Source of the DNA: Dromaius novaehollandiae
Taxonomy: Eukaryota; Chordata; Aves; Casuariiformes; Dromaiidae
Direction: 5' to 3'
DNA: 64,000 bases
Assembly (NCBI RefSeq): GCF_036370855.1
Contig: NC_088130.1
Coordinates: 12,987,543 to 13,051,542, forward strand
Below are positions 50,177-64,000 of this stretch, in pieces. Under the pieces are notes generated by a model. The model was not told the DNA's origin, did no database searches, and saw only the letters and a program-made list of their open reading frames with translations. The translations under genes were made by a program, and so were the position numbers. How positions within the stretch are numbered: the stretch's first letter is position 1; every line of letters starts with the position of its first letter.

Positions 50177-50368
50177 CTGTCCTTGGCCATCCTGACAGTC
50201 CCATTCAGGCCCTTGTGGTGAACCTGCCGCAGAGGCAGCCAGTCCTCTCCACAGAGCTCTGTGGTCTGAATGATGTTGCATTCCAGGAGCTTCATCCCAT
50301 ATCTTCCATATCTGACACCTCATAAAACTCAGGTATTTTTCTGACTGCTCTGGAGCTGTTCTTTTCAG
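50177..50368 (-). other. Exon-like unit or decayed exon, minus strand
   Basis: The unit is 192 bp bounded by the acceptor catatgctcttgcag and donor CAG|gtgggc. One frame is open across all 64 codons (starting LKRTAPEQSEKYLSFMRCQI). The most protein-like readings lie in two other frames: EKNSSRAVRKIPEFYEVSDM early, then MKLLECNIIQTTELCGEDWL followed by PLRQVHHKGLNGTVRMAKDR. The latter continues past the donor to a TAG. That pattern suggests either a decayed exon with one frame change or a non-coding exon. I do not recognise the family. Confidence 0.35.
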
Positions 50369-53300
50369 CTGCAAGAGCATATGTTGTAAAAGGTAACACA
50401 ATGACTAAAGCATTTCCTGTTAAATTGTCTGCTGTATTATTTTACAACTGGCAGAGACTCATCCCTTACTTTTGTTTTGGGGGACACTTTTCTAGTTGAA
50501 ATTTTTGCAGGAACAAGATTATGAACTTTGGAGATAGAGATTTGTTGCTTGGCAACAAATTTAGTAGCATCATGCCTAGAATCTTCCTAGAGTACATATT
50601 CCCAGATTCAGATATGCAAGCGTGTCATACCAAACTGAACATTTAAACATTTTCTCTCCCTCAACAAAAACCCAGCTTACAGTTAACGTGGAGCATGTGC
50701 TAAATGTTTGCATTATTTCTTAGCTTAGTGACCATACTAAAAACTTTTTCCTTTAGAGTGGCAGAAATACTTGACTGATACTTGCTGCTTAACTTTTTTC
50801 CAACATATATCAAGTTAAAATAAACTGGATATTTTATGCTGTATGTTATGATAAAATGTGCATTTTATCACTGAGTTGCAACACATACATAGATTGCTTC
50901 AAGAGGCTGATTCATCCTGCAAGAAGTTTAATAACAATATTATACTATATTCCACTCTTTTATCATCTCCTCCAGAGTAAAAGACATTTGTTTCACTGCC
51001 TCAGGTGTAGATATGCCTGAAACAAACCCATTATAAATGACACAGATGTAGGTTTGGTCATGCCAGACATCATTTAGAGGGTGGACTTGTCCAAAGCCAC
51101 TAAGCTCCTGCTAGCTTGATTTGGCTATTGTTAATAAGTTTTACAGAAGAATGAAGACAGGAATTGATGGACAAGTGCCAAACAGTCCTTCATCCTCCAC
51201 TGATCTGCAAATGATTGAGAAAAAGGTGATGAGTAATATGAAGATTTCTCCATATGTTAACATACAGCTTCTCCACTGCATAGTGCATTACCATCCACAG
51301 GGAGTTATTCAGGTTTTGTGAGCATAATATTACACCACATTTATGTTTCTCAGGAATCCATGGTTGAACTAATAGAGACACAAAAGGTGTTAAAATATTT
51401 GCAAACTGTGAAAACACATGCAATCCAAATACCTAAAAACATGCCTAAAATGTAAATCACCTTTTATTATAAAGACCTGACCTTGTTCTCCTGCTGGGTT
51501 AGGTTAACAGTGATGTGACTAAACTCAATGAAGTTATGCTGATGTAAAGCTAGTGTGACATTAGCTTCAGGCATGAGTCTATGTTGAGTGCTGATAACTT
51601 TTTAGAGCCTTCCATGCCCCAAGGCTAGAAAAAGAAAGATGTAGAAAGGGCTTATGTACCATGAGCAGACCTAAAGCCTGGGGCTCCATTGCCAAATGCT
51701 GGGCAATGCAGCTTCCTGTAGGTGACCAAGGCATATGCAGATGAGTAGTGGCTGTACAGAGGAGCACTGGCCTAATTTACCCTGCATTTACAAGCTTGGT
51801 AAAAGTGGCCTGCTAAGGTGGCTGATCGCTCTGGTTTGTTCCCATCCACCTGGCTGTCGATGCCTATGCTCGACATCCTGTGATGAAAATTCGTCATGAT
51901 TTCAGAAGGGATGGTTTTGAAGTTCAGGCGGGCAGCCTATACTCACCAGTTCCCTTGGGTCTGCTCCCAGTGTGCTGGCTGCTATAGAGCAGCCTGGACA
52001 TCTGGCTCAAAAGCCTTCTTCCCACATGCACGGCAATCTATTCCCTCTCACGTGAAAAGCTGGAGACTAGCAAAAGCTTTAGGAAACTCCTGCCAGCACA
52101 TAGTGATAGAAAAAAATGTTACCTGCTATAGCAAAATGGAAACCTTTGTGATCCAATAATCAGTCCAAAATTGAAGATCCTGAATTCCATGGCATCTTCA
52201 GGTGAGGAAGAAAGATTAAATTGGTTAAAAGAAAGATTAAATTTAATTGGCTAACCACATTGCCTCAGCAGTCATAAAAAATAAAACTGGACAGGGCACA
52301 TCTCTTAACAGCTATCTTCAGCAAAGGTTAAAATGTAAAATCCAGCCTGATTTTGATAGCTGAGGAGTCACAGTATCTACAGTACTTTGTTTATCCAGCA
52401 GTAGGGTACATGTTGGAAATGGGTTTTTGTCATGATTTGTCTTTTTGATAAATAGCTTTCTAGAGAAACTTTTAATAGCAAAAGAATATATATTGTCTTT
52501 TTAAAGCAAAATATAATTCTTAAGTAATTTGCACAATAAGTCTGTGACAGGTATTATACAGAAGATATTATTAATGGTTTGGCATTGCACCATTCTCAAG
52601 ACACAGATTTTGTTGGAGTAACTTGAAGATAATTACACCATTAAAAAAAAATCTACTTTGATACACAGGAGAAGAATGAGTAATTCTGTATTATTCAGTG
52701 GAATTCAAGCTGTAATGAAAGAAGACTACTACAGGCAGGTGTGATATTAACTGTGCTAGAGACTTTTTAGTTAATATAGCTTCACTGAGTCCAACACACA
52801 ATGATAATCTGAATACAGTTTCTTGTTATTTACACTGGATGATGTAAGAGGCCTTTCCCTTTTTTTACATTAAGATTAGCTTGTGTGGTGCCAGAAGTGC
52901 ACATTTTTCTGTCTTTTTTTCCCTCTTTTCGCAAAAAAAAGTCTGTGTAAATTGATATTTGGACTATTGCCTTTGTACATGTTTGAAAACCTTTTGTTCT
53001 GCAAGTAGCTGATTTTTGTTTTTCTGCAACTATTTCCATTACTGTGCCAGTAACTGTGGGTTGGGAAGGGACAGATTATTCTGACCTTCATCTTTAGCAA
53101 GCTATTCTAGCAATCAGACCAACAGAAGGGGCAAAGCTGGGGCCATCCCCTCTCCTTATACTCTCAGCCCTGCATCCTCTCTACCCTTGCCCGGAGGTTG
53201 CTGAGCTCCAGGGCTGTCAAGTCTCCAAAGAGTCTCATAGGACTTGTAAGCCTATATTTCCAGCAGCCTTTTGTGCCAGGATATCAGTCTCCTGAGAGGT

Positions 53301-54756
53301 CTCTTACAGTCTTGTTTAATCAATAAGAGTGATATGCAGTCTAGCTCTACATTAGACCTATGTGTGTAAATGTAATGTAATGTGTGTAGGTAACATAGAT
53401 ATCTGTCAGATCCTTATAGAGTTTTGGCCTATTTCTGCTGGGACTGCAGCTGAATTGTTAGCATTTTTTTCCTTTTTCTTATTTTTTTTTCATGAATACA
53501 AATTTTCAGGTGACATACATACAATATTTATTTGGATTTATGGACTAGTGTAAAGGTCTCTCTGATAAGGGAAAAAGTGCTTATGCACAGGAAAAGGCAT
53601 AATTCACAGAGATAAGTTACTTTATACTTCTGTAAATTTGGCATTTCTCATTTACATACATGTGCACACAGGTGCAATACAGAAGTGTCCTTCAATTGAA
53701 ATGGCAAAAATAGAGGCTAGCTGCATTTTTTGTCTTTAGGCATCTCTCTGTGTTCTTGACAATTATTGGAAAACAAAGATTTATTATTTGTATGTTTTCC
53801 AGTGCAAAGAGAAAGAATGCTGGTGTGAGCACAGATGCATTATGTTCTAGATAATCGAGTATAAAAATGGTAAAACAGTTGACTTTTTGGCATCCTGCAC
53901 CAATTTGACTGCCTTTGACTCCAGGCAGCACAGTATGTTAACCATAGCATGGTTCCTGTAACATATTAATTCCTACTGTGTTTTACACAGCCTAAGCCTA
54001 CCTAGTGTTACAACTTAATACCTTATATGTGTGAAACATCTCCATAAGATGAAAGCAAATCCAACCTACTCAGAACAAAAGTATATTCTAACAATATTGC
54101 ACTACCAAGGACAATAGACTGTAGTATTTATCTTATTCTTTTTTTTTCAGTCTTCATTTTATCTTATTACTTCCTTTTATTTTAGGAAATAATAGTAGCA
54201 GGGGATCAGAAATGCAACTGGCATATCGCTGCATAAATGTTCATCCAGATCTGTCTTTGCTTGCTTCTAAACCTTAACAACAGTTGCTTTGTGCTTCCCA
54301 GGAGGAGAACAGCTTAACGAGAATCAGAATATTCCCTTCCACTACTCCTGATCTGAAATTACAATCCACAGGCTATGTCTTTAATTTCCTCTGTCAGACA
54401 ACCGGACCTATGTGCAAGTTAAAACAGAACGTCCCCAGTCGTCCTGCAAAAGCCCTTCGGCAAGATACATTTGTGCACAGCCAAAACCCCCGGTTCACGC
54501 AGAGCCAGGCATGCACACGTGCGCACACAGAAAGAGCATTCCCGTGAAGGTGCAAACCCCCAGCTAAACAGCCTGCTCCATTTATCACCTATTGCATTGA
54601 CACCCGTCTGTCAGGGGCCTAACTTAGTGCTTTTTGGATGCCCGGAGTCACTAAGCGATGGCAAATACACAAGGGCCTGTGTGTTTAGGTCCTGAAGGTC
54701 AGGCTGCTTATCTTTTGGCTGTTTCTGAAAACATTTTGAAAGAAAATGTTTGTTTT
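50369..54756. other. No gene seen
   Basis: AT-rich DNA. Positions 51818-51835 share an exact 18-mer with 12130-12147 inside a locally CpG-containing patch. Nothing else recognised. Confidence 0.5.
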
Positions 54757-54792
<36 letters not shown>

Positions 54793-54820
54793 CACACACA
54801 CATATATATATACACACACC
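54757..54820. repeat. (TA)n/(CA)n microsatellite
   Basis: A run of TA dinucleotides turning into mixed TA and CA units, just upstream of the CpG-rich island. Open frames over it are artefacts. Confidence 0.95.
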
Positions 54821-54929
54821 ACATATTCCCCCCCACACACAAAAACAACCCTCTGTTGATAATGATATGAAGATGTGAGGATTTTTAAAGCTGTTTTTAG
54901 CTAAATAAAGAGGGGGAGATGAAAATTTC

Positions 54930-55720
54930 CTTGGAAAAACAGCGCAGCAACCGAGGGAAAGCCGTCTCCTTCGGGCAGCTCGGCATGCCGGCGGGGCCGT
55001 GCTCGAGCGCTTGCCCTCAGGGCGCCGTGTGGCTGCCCTCTCCCTCCCTGCAGGCCTCGGCCTCGGCGGCGGGTCCCGCGCCCTCCCGCAGATGTCCGGG
55101 ATGGTTAGGATTCGTCAGGTCACACCTCGGCCTGTCAGGGCATGGCGCCTCCTTTGCCTGCTGCAGCCCATCGCTTCATTTCACCCGCACAGAGGCCGGC
55201 GGCAAGCTGGCCTCGTTAGGCGCAGGCCGCCGCCGCCAGCCCGAGGGAGCCTGCTCGCTCCTGCCCCGCTCCCCGCCACGACCCCCAGGCCGTCCTTCGG
55301 CCAGACGCTGCTTTTATCAACCCCCGTCCAGGCCGCGGTACACACGCAGGTGCTGGGGTCTGGCTGGGTTCGGGTGCGGGGGGCTGTCACCCCCCAAGCC
55401 CCAGGCCCAGCCCGTGGGCTCCCCCGCCGGCGGCCGCCTCCCCGCCGCCCTCCGTCCTCGCTGTGGCTCTGCCCTCCCCATGCCGCCGCCTGCAGAAACC
55501 CCTCCTCGCTCGGCTTTCCACCCCTCTGCACCGCGCTTGTCCCCGACCCCCCAGGCTGGTCCTCCTTCCCCCGCCTGGCCTCGGCACGGGGAGCGTGCTG
55601 TGAGGTGGGTGCTCCCGTCCCATGTGCCACGCAGCCCCACCAGAGACACCTCCACCGCTGCCCTCCTCCTCTGCTTCCCGCAGGGCTTCAGACGTGCGAG
55701 AAAGCAGATTGCAGAAGCGG
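54930..55720. promoter_or_regulatory. CpG-rich island, possible promoter
   Basis: About 0.8 kb of GC-rich, CpG-dense sequence in otherwise AT-rich DNA, with abrupt edges. In vertebrates such islands usually mark promoters. It has long open frames on both strands (up to about 270 codons), which is expected when TAA/TAG/TGA are rare and is not evidence of coding. No first exon with a convincing donor and conserved protein was recognised. A transcript running leftward could connect to the minus-strand exon-like units at 50.2 and 42 kb; one running rightward would leave the window. Confidence 0.6.
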
Positions 55721-58700
55721 AAATGTGGGACCATTAGCCAGGGTCTTCTCCCTGGGTTTGGGCAAAAACATGCCCTTCGAAACACTGCATTACCCACAGC
55801 ATATGCACACGTGAAACCTGGCTCTTGCTTCACGCTTGCTCTGCAGTGAAGTTAGCCATTGCTATAAGCTGCACCATCAGACATAACTAACCTACCCAGA
55901 CCTCTGGTGTTCAGGATCACGAGAGGTTCAGATGTGTGTTTTTAAATAGTGAGTCTTCCAAAGGACCACTATCAAAGAATGTGTTGTAACATTTTCTATA
56001 TAAACCTGTCTACATATAAAGTAGATTATACATCAACAAAAGTCAGGCGTGAAAACCTCTTGTGCACAAACATACAATCTCCAAACGAGTCTATGCATAG
56101 CTCAGAAAGCAGTGTACTACTTTTGCACTGGAATGATTCAGTTCTACCTTCTGTATGCATGTGTGCACATTTCTAACAACTCCTATCACAAGAAAAACTA
56201 CGTTTAAATTTGTTCAGTACAATATAACAAAACCTGACATTTTCCTGGCATTTTTTTTGTGGGGCTTGGAAAGAACAAACAGAAACCACTTTCTTCCATG
56301 AGTAGCCGACATGGTATTTAGTTGGCAAAGGGAACTGCATCAATAAATTGCGGGCACATGCTGGAGAAAGCTGTTGATAGCATAGCAAGAGGGAGATTTT
56401 GGAGTCTGAGCTGTTCTCTAGTGGGTGCTGAAGTATTTCCTAACGAGAAGCAAGAATCTGCGTTCAGTACAGTGCTGGACTGCATATATTTCTTTGATGC
56501 TTTTACCATCTTTGCCTCTTCTTGGAAATGAAGGGCAAAACTATTCAAAGGCCCTTCCACTCCCCCAGTTTGCAGCCTAACTGTATCTGCACCACCTCCC
56601 CCTCCCCCCGTTTTCTTTCCCTTTCTCCATCCCCTTTAAGTTGTAATTCAATCTCTTCCAACTCATGATCTCTTTTCTCTTTTTGGCGCTCCCTCCACCC
56701 TCTCTCTCTCATTAGTTTAACTTGAGTTAATTAGGAATAGTAGGCAGCCCTCAATCCGTTATGTGTTAAAATAGAACAATCCAAAACAGAGAAGCGCAGA
56801 CACAACTATGTGATTTCATTGTCTAAGGGAGACAGAAAACCAGTGGGGATTCTCTTATCAAGACTAACATCTTCCCAATGGTTAATCTAACTGGCTTTAA
56901 AATGTTCCGCAAATGGAGATCTAGGATAACAATCTTTCCGTGTTTCCTTTCTTTTTTTTCTTCTTCTTTTTTTTTTTCCATTTCATCATTGGCAAGAATG
57001 AGTGAATCGGATTGACATGGAGGTGATAGAGGAAGAGAAATAGTCTGCACGTCAAAATGACAATGTATATTACATGGTTAACAGAATGAGTGGTACGTGC
57101 AATGGCTGCTGTTATTTTCATCTGCTGCCGTACAATAAGCTCCTTTTTTTTCCAAGTGTATCATCAAGATCACTCCCAATTCAATGCAGATCAAGTGTTT
57201 GCTTGAAGGACCTCTTTCTATGAGTAATATCACTTGATAAATGTGGAACTGAAGTAAGAATCTAAGTGTTCACTTGTTGCTGTTACTGCATTGTGTATAT
57301 ATAGAGGTCATGCCTGGTGCTGTGACTGTAGTGCTGAACATAGACCTTAGGGCAGAGTGTGCTGTGGAAGTGAAATATAACAGATCTAGGAAATCAAGCC
57401 TTGATTGTAAAGGTAAGGCCTTGCATTTTTGATTGACTGCATATGATACTGTTTGGGTTTGATGAAATGCATGCTCAGGAAAGGTAGGTAGAACTGTACA
57501 GACAATACAAAGATACATGTGTGTATTATATTTATATATGTCTGTGTGTGCTTGTATGTATGCATAAATATATATAATGTTTAAGCCTTTGAAGAAAGTT
57601 GTGTGAGATTCACAGTCTATCAACAGTCAAATTTATGACAATGGCTACATAAAATTGTTAATTTTGTATGCGTGTGCACACGAAGGTGGTAGTAATTAGT
57701 GTTAATAATTTATCCATTAATTAGTAATGTTTTTGAAAATATGCTTTGAAGTTAAAAGAATTTCAGAAGTCTTTTTGATATCTGGTATCCAGGAAACAGA
57801 ATAAAAAAACAGTCTGAAACAGGGAAGAAAGGGAGACTTCAGAGGTACTGCAATCAAAATATCATTATATATTTTAATAAAAATAATCTGCCTTTCTCCC
57901 TCCCAAATTTCTTTATGACAGGGAGAACATCAGACTAAAGGGGTACAAAAGGGGTGTATAATGAAAAACAAAGTATAAGCTTGATTATCGGAAAATATAA
58001 GAGCGTTAAAGTGTTGGAAAAGCTAGTGTTCCTTCTAAAAGGCATCCTTGGTACTTTTTTTTTGAGGGTGTGGGAGTGAGTTTCTAGCTGGATAGAACCT
58101 TAATGAGACCAAGCAGGGAGATGTTGCAGTAAGTTTACTTTTCCCACAGCTTCTGATGAAAAAAATGGTTATTTATTTCCCCAGGTATTAGTGCATTTAT
58201 GTTCAAACTGTATTAGATTCACGAGGAGACACAGATTTGTCCCTTATGACAACCCTGTGTTTTGTTTTTGCTTTATACAGTAAAGCAAAAATGCAGTGAC
58301 ATGGGTTGGTCTATTTTACACCACAAGTGAAAAATACTTTTATTCCTCTGTGAAATTAAAATAACTTACAGTGATACCTCCTGTTTCAGTATCAATAATA
58401 AAAAAATCTGTTGTATTTACATAATCCTTTTCCTTCTCTAAGTATCGTAGATCACAGTGGGAGAGTTGCATAAGACAAAGGCATAAAATTTTTGTTTAAT
58501 AACAATCCAGGACGTGTTTAAACTCTATAGTAGATGATTTTAAGGATTTTATGCAGTTTTAATACCTGAGGTTATATCAATTACAGTTATATATGTAGGC
58601 TGAAACATCTTTGAAAAGTCATAAAACACATATAAACTCACACATAAATCCATTGCTTAGTCAGAAACTAAAATAACAGGAAAAACAGTAAAACTAAATT

Positions 58701-61700
58701 AATCTAGCATCTATCCAACAGCTATCCAGCAAGTGCATATCTTTAGAAAGTCAGAAAATACATGCCATTGCCAGTCTATCACATACACAGCAAATGTACT
58801 GGTGGTCTATAGGAGTAAACATATTTATCCCCCCGAACGCAGCAGATCAGAACCACAGTTTCTGTCATTATGCATTGCTTTCCCCCTTTAAGACCGACAT
58901 GCAAGCCCCTACAAATGCACCGTGCCTAGAACAGCACGCTTCTCAGCCTAGCGCACACAACCCCCCTGGCTCCCATCAACATACACTGGCGTGGCGAGAG
59001 TAGGTGAAGGATAGTGCTACGGTCTGGGGAGAACCGCTTTAGTATGCAATGCCACAAATACTACAGATATTTGTAGCAAGTGGAGTTACCCTAGAAGACT
59101 GTTATGTGACTCAGGGAAAAATCCACAAAAAAGGCTGTTTCCAATACGTTGCTATCTATGAAATTAAGTAGGACACAGTTTTCTCAGCACATACAGCTCC
59201 AGCTGCACGGGCTATGAAACTTTGTCAGAGCTGCAGGATGCAGGATCGTATAATAAATGTCTAATAACCAGTTACAGAACTACGAGCAAAGTAACCCTGA
59301 AAATGTACAGATAATGCAGGGGTGGCTCTGTCCTGCGGGAGTTAATGGCACACAGACATTCACATGTGTGGTTTCCTAACTGGAAATATTGTAATGTATA
59401 AAGCCAGTGGTTTTGAAATTTATCCTTTAAGAAACACTCCTTCTAGTGGATTATTAACTAGAAACTACTGGAAATCATTTTGGTGTGCTGCTATATTCTC
59501 AGTGCTTATATTTATATTGTAGTTGATTTTACGCTGTTCTTCAGACATGTAGATATAGAAATATCTACATATATGTACATATATATGTCCAGAAGGATAA
59601 GTATACACATACACTTGACATTCTGCTAAAATTCACGTCAGAACTAAAATTCAGGCTAACAAATATTTAAAACATAGATTGCATATATACTTAGGCAGAT
59701 TGTAAAAAATTAAAAAAAAATAATACTGGCACCTACAGAAACAAATCCAAGAAGCAGAAAAGAGGTACTGAATAACAAATCTCAAACTGTTGAAGTTGTA
59801 ACATTACATTTCCTGACTTTAGTGAATCTGCTCAAGTTAACTGTACAGAATATTAAAAATAATCAAACAGATTCTTCTTATGAGCTGTCTCAGGAACATG
59901 CAGAATATTAACCAGCATGCTAATTTCCTGAGAAGTCAGACATACAGTGAAAAATTTTGATGACATTGGTAAACTTAATTTATTAATATGGGCACTGACA
60001 AGGGATTTAGATATTCAGGACAGTTTACTGTATGCAGAAATATGCACCAGTTTTGGAGTATGCGCCTTTCAGTAGTAGATATTCCATGCTGCTTAGTATT
60101 GTCTTTTGCAAGAAATTTGGAGGTAAAATAGAACTGCACCTTTAAATGCAATTGCCTTGGCGGTTCATTTTGTGAGACTGATGTTAAAACAGTATAATAT
60201 ATTGGATAATGAGGCTCCATATTCTCTCTCCCATATTAGGTCTAACATGTTCTCATAAAACTTTGGCATTAGCTTCACACTTTTAATTAAGAAAGAGACT
60301 TCTTGGGCCTCATATCTGAGCGGATTATTTTCAGTATGTGGTGGGAATAAGAGAGTTGGGTATACAGATGTCATTCTCTAACTTCACAAATGAAGCAGTG
60401 GCTCAAAGCACAGAGAAAGGACTGCAAGGTCCAGGCATAGATGGCAAACACCCACGCCCTTCCTTCAGCAGAGAAGCTGCTCTGAACCAGCCAGGTGCAC
60501 CGACTCTGCCGCTGTAGATGCTTTCCGCTCGCTGGCACTGGCTGGTCCTGCCTTCTGAGAGAAGCTCTGCTTCTGTAAAGCAAACTGGTATTTCATAGAA
60601 TGTCAATTTTAGGACTTTGCTAATGGGAGGACTGTGTAAAATCATACTGACGCATCTCTAGTTCTAAATCTGATAGAATCTAATGCCATTATTTTAAAGC
60701 TTGTTAGTTGGGTACATTTTTTTGACTGAAAAAAATAGGGGTTTCCAAGTAAAAATTCTCATTGAAATTGAGTATTTTTTCCAGAGGTATATGATTACTT
60801 TTATATGTTGATTATGTAGGGAAATATCTGAAATTACGTAATTTGTAGGACGAGAAGCAGACAAATTCTTCCTGTAACAGAGTACCCTATCCAAAATGTC
60901 CTTTCCTTTTTTGAACCCTGTCCATCCCTTCTCACAAACACTCCCTTTTTAGCCCACTGCATAGCATTACATAGAGTCCCTGCTTCTGCAAATGCTCACC
61001 ACTGGGCAAAGCAATTTCTGCTGTGAATACTCATGCTGAAATTCCCTGTATTGACTGTCCAATTCCAGCCACGAATCTGCTTGACAAAATATCTGTAAAT
61101 AATACTGAGGTTAGTATCTTTTCTTGATTGTTAGCATATAATTTAAGCCTGAATTGGGGTAAATGAATTTAATTTTTCTTGTTTTCTAACTTATGTTAGC
61201 ATTAATCATTATTTTAAAACTATTTAATAGAGTTTAGAGACCTAGGAAGTACTGTCTTTTTAGATCAAAGCAAGCAGCTTTTCTTATTTTGTGGTCAGAT
61301 CTGTGAGAGAATGAAAAAGAGCTTAGAGATTTTTATTTGGAAATTTTTGTGAAGTTACGACATTCTCATGTGTTTAGAATTTTACAACTTTTTCCAAAAC
61401 AAATTGCCATGAGTAATTTTAAGAAATATTCTTTGTGGACTATGCATAAATTGAACAATGAAATGCACAAATATACATAGCCTTAAGAGCATGTCATCCG
61501 TGTAGAATATTTAACTAACTCTACACTTCAGTTCATGACAAAATTAGGGACTGGATATTATGCTGATGGAATGGATTTGAATTGTCTTATCCAAACTTCA
61601 TTACTTTTAGGTTCACTATTAATGTTTCCATGTAGCATGGCCAGACAGCTAGTCCTCTATCTTTATAAACAAACGTATAAAAATTAGGTAGACTTGTTGC

Positions 61701-64000
61701 TGACTTGAACTTAAATGCATTACTTATACAGCTATAGCTACACTAAAAACACACAAAACACTGTAGTCCAATCTAATACAACATTCATATTATTTCTTTT
61801 TATGTGCTGTCACAAACTGAAGAAATGGGAGAATAAATTCTGAGATTAATATTGTTAAATGTCTTGTGCACTTTGTCTTTCAGAGCTTCTTATGCTGATT
61901 ATCCTTCCATTCAAAAACTGCTGTCTATGCTGAAATATTTTTAATTGCATCAGGTGAACTGAAAATGCAATTCTCCAAACACTGAACATTTCTAAACTGT
62001 GAGTACTAAATGTATCTATACATTTGTTTAGCTACTAAGTGACATCTTAATAGCCCCCCCTTGACTTAATATGAACTTGCATGACTTTTCCAGATAGATG
62101 ACCCTGCTCTCATCTTACAACTGTTCTTCCTCTTCATTGCAAATTGCAGCACTCGAATCTCATGTAATTTCCCCTCAGAGAACAGATATTTTGTAGCTCT
62201 TCTAAGAATGATCCTGACTAGAAACAGATCTTTCTCTGCTTTTTGCAGAAATATAACAATATTTTGTTCCACTATTAAGTTCCCCTGGCAATGCAGGACA
62301 CTACAAACAAACAAATGAACAGATAGGTTTCTGCTTCTAAGACCTTATAACCTTGGGATGACACTACACAGTGAAAAGTTGCAAATTACGGATGTGTACA
62401 AGGAGGAAGAGTTACTGTGGCTGGGCAGATATGCTTAATGTCAGGTATCTTTTTAAGTATTTTTTTTATTTTGATTTCTAACAAGAAATCAGGTACATTT
62501 ATTTTGCTGAAGAACTGAAGGCCAAAAGAGCTGGTAGTGAAGAAAGGTTGAAAAATGGAAGGGAGTCTTGTGAAAAACAGACCAAAAAGTGTAGAGGTGC
62601 ACAAAGAGCAGACTCTAGCCTGATGTTCTAGTTGTCTCAGTGCTCAGAAGCTTAGGATTACTTGTGAGAGAGGAACAAAAAGGAGTATCTCCCAGTGCAC
62701 AACATAGTCTAGCGTGCCAGCTTTACTACTTGTGAGTCACGGTCAGAGAAACGATTAATAAGCCAGAGGCAAAAGCAGATTTATTAAGGGATCCATGAAG
62801 GAGACAGTGATAAGTTTCAACTTAAGAAAGAAGATTGGGAGCTTCTGTATGGCCCTCAAAGAGGTAATTAACAGATTAGAGTAAAATGGAAGAAAACGGA
62901 TTCTTAAAATGCATTTGCTGCAGTTCGAGCCCCAGCTCCCAGCAACTGCCAAGTTTTACAGCGGCTTTGGGAATATTTCTCTTCAAAAGTCACAGCGCAG
63001 AGTTACAGATGCATATGCACTGAAAGGGAATGCAAAGCTGTCTGTTTGTGCTCTCACTGAGGTAATGAGAAGCGGATCTGGCTATACTTAACCTATAATG
63101 GGAAAATATTCAGTGTGTAAACAAAGAATCCTAAATTTCCTACTGCAGTCCTTTCTAACATTTTTTATGTCTTTTTAGCTTCTTTCAGTAGTTAGATATA
63201 CACAATTCTCTTTGATTCTAATCTGTATCTGAGTCCACAGTAGTGGAATCTTCACCTTAAACCTTTCCTTATCTTTATTAACATTGTAAGTTTTAGATTG
63301 CATGTATTTTCAAGAAACTCACTCCTTTCCCCCCTGCTCCTCCCCTTGACCGGTTTCTTTTTTGCCTTATGGTTTGGTAAAAGTGTTTATACTTACAATA
63401 TGCTGAATTAATACAAAACTCCAGGTGGAACTCAGATGTAACCAGCATTTTGCTTAGTTTTGAGATGAAATGGTAATTTTTTCTTGGCAATGATGGGAAA
63501 GGAGTGGTTTCATGCAACCCTCATCCTGAGCAAAACAGCTATGAACTTATATTGGTTATGAAAGACTAAATTCTGTCTGCCACAGCCTGCAAAACTTCTG
63601 TGTCAGTGGAGTTTGGCAAGCTAACTAAACAAGGAAGGGTAGCAATATTTTAATTTTTCTAGCCCAACTTATAACTTTAGCTGTATGCAACCTGTTTTTC
63701 AGGGAAAAACTGTAAGGAATCAATAGAAACTTCTACCTTCTATAGCTGTCCCCTGCCTCTGGCTCATTTTTGCTTCTCTGCCTTCTCCAGAATCTGCTGA
63801 TTGTTCAGGTGAATTTTATTTTATTACTATCATTAACATCACTCCAGAATACAACCTTGGTTATCATCCAGATAATGCATAATTCTTAGAATTTTTTGTG
63901 AGTTTAGTATAAGCATGATTATTGTGCATAAGGCATAACGTTGTCACTCACCACCAAAGCAACAAGTCAGAAGTATGAGGCAGCTTATGTATTTGACAAG
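55721..64000. other. No gene seen
   Basis: AT-rich DNA with a pyrimidine-rich patch at about 56590-56720, a poly-T/C run near 56950-56980, and TG/TA-rich sequence near 57520-57575 and 59545-59590. No exon with both splice sites and a convincing protein was found on either strand. Confidence 0.5.

Noticed and set aside
54919-55833. Long open frames (up to about 270 codons) on both strands
   Set aside because: They lie in GC-rich DNA where stops are rare, overlap each other in several frames, and read as low-complexity Pro/Arg/Gly/Ala-rich sequence.
1-64000. CRISPR arrays, tRNA or rRNA genes, operons
   Set aside because: No regularly spaced repeats, no cloverleaf or rRNA signatures and no prokaryotic gene layout were seen; the window is vertebrate nuclear DNA.

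Overview
The window looks like bird nuclear DNA, probably from an AT-rich macrochromosome or the Z. It carries a CR1 LINE 3' end, a solo retroviral LTR of about 1 kb with clean target-site repeats, few interspersed repeats, and vertebrate exon/intron structure. There are no bacterial features such as operons or Shine-Dalgarno sites. All calls were made by reading the sequence; no search was run.

Layout. (1) 3.9-16.4 kb, + strand: a multi-exon gene for an unrecognised coiled-coil protein. Nine internal exons with matching splice phases and a short possible last exon give about 378 residues. The start of the gene is not visible. Its largest intron holds a solo LTR (7049-8069) and a CR1 fragment (8473-8690). 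(2) 18.6-22.9 kb, - strand: a tail-to-tail set of exon-like pieces ending in a stop and a polyadenylation signal, a possible second, unrecognised gene. (3) 32.2-33.4 kb, - strand: two consecutive exons of a cytochrome P450 family 1 gene, best read as CYP1D1, with intact splice sites but several stops and frameshifts. It is a dead gene copy. (4) 34.9 and 36.7 kb: a diverged pair of about 220 bp segments of unknown nature. (5) 42-50 kb, - strand: three exon-like units with good splice signals, and a CpG-rich island at 54.9-55.7 kb that could be a promoter for transcription either way. (6) The rest, especially 23-32 kb and 56-64 kb, is AT-rich DNA in which no gene could be supported.

How the parts relate. 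The coiled-coil gene is the best supported coding locus and may be functional. The P450 is the only recognised gene family. If it is CYP1D1, the region would correspond to the human chromosome 9q interval carrying CYP1D1P, which in birds is on the Z; this is inference from recollection. No novel multi-gene system was found. The most interesting items are the lost P450, the two unnamed convergent loci and the possible minus-strand transcript running down from the CpG island.
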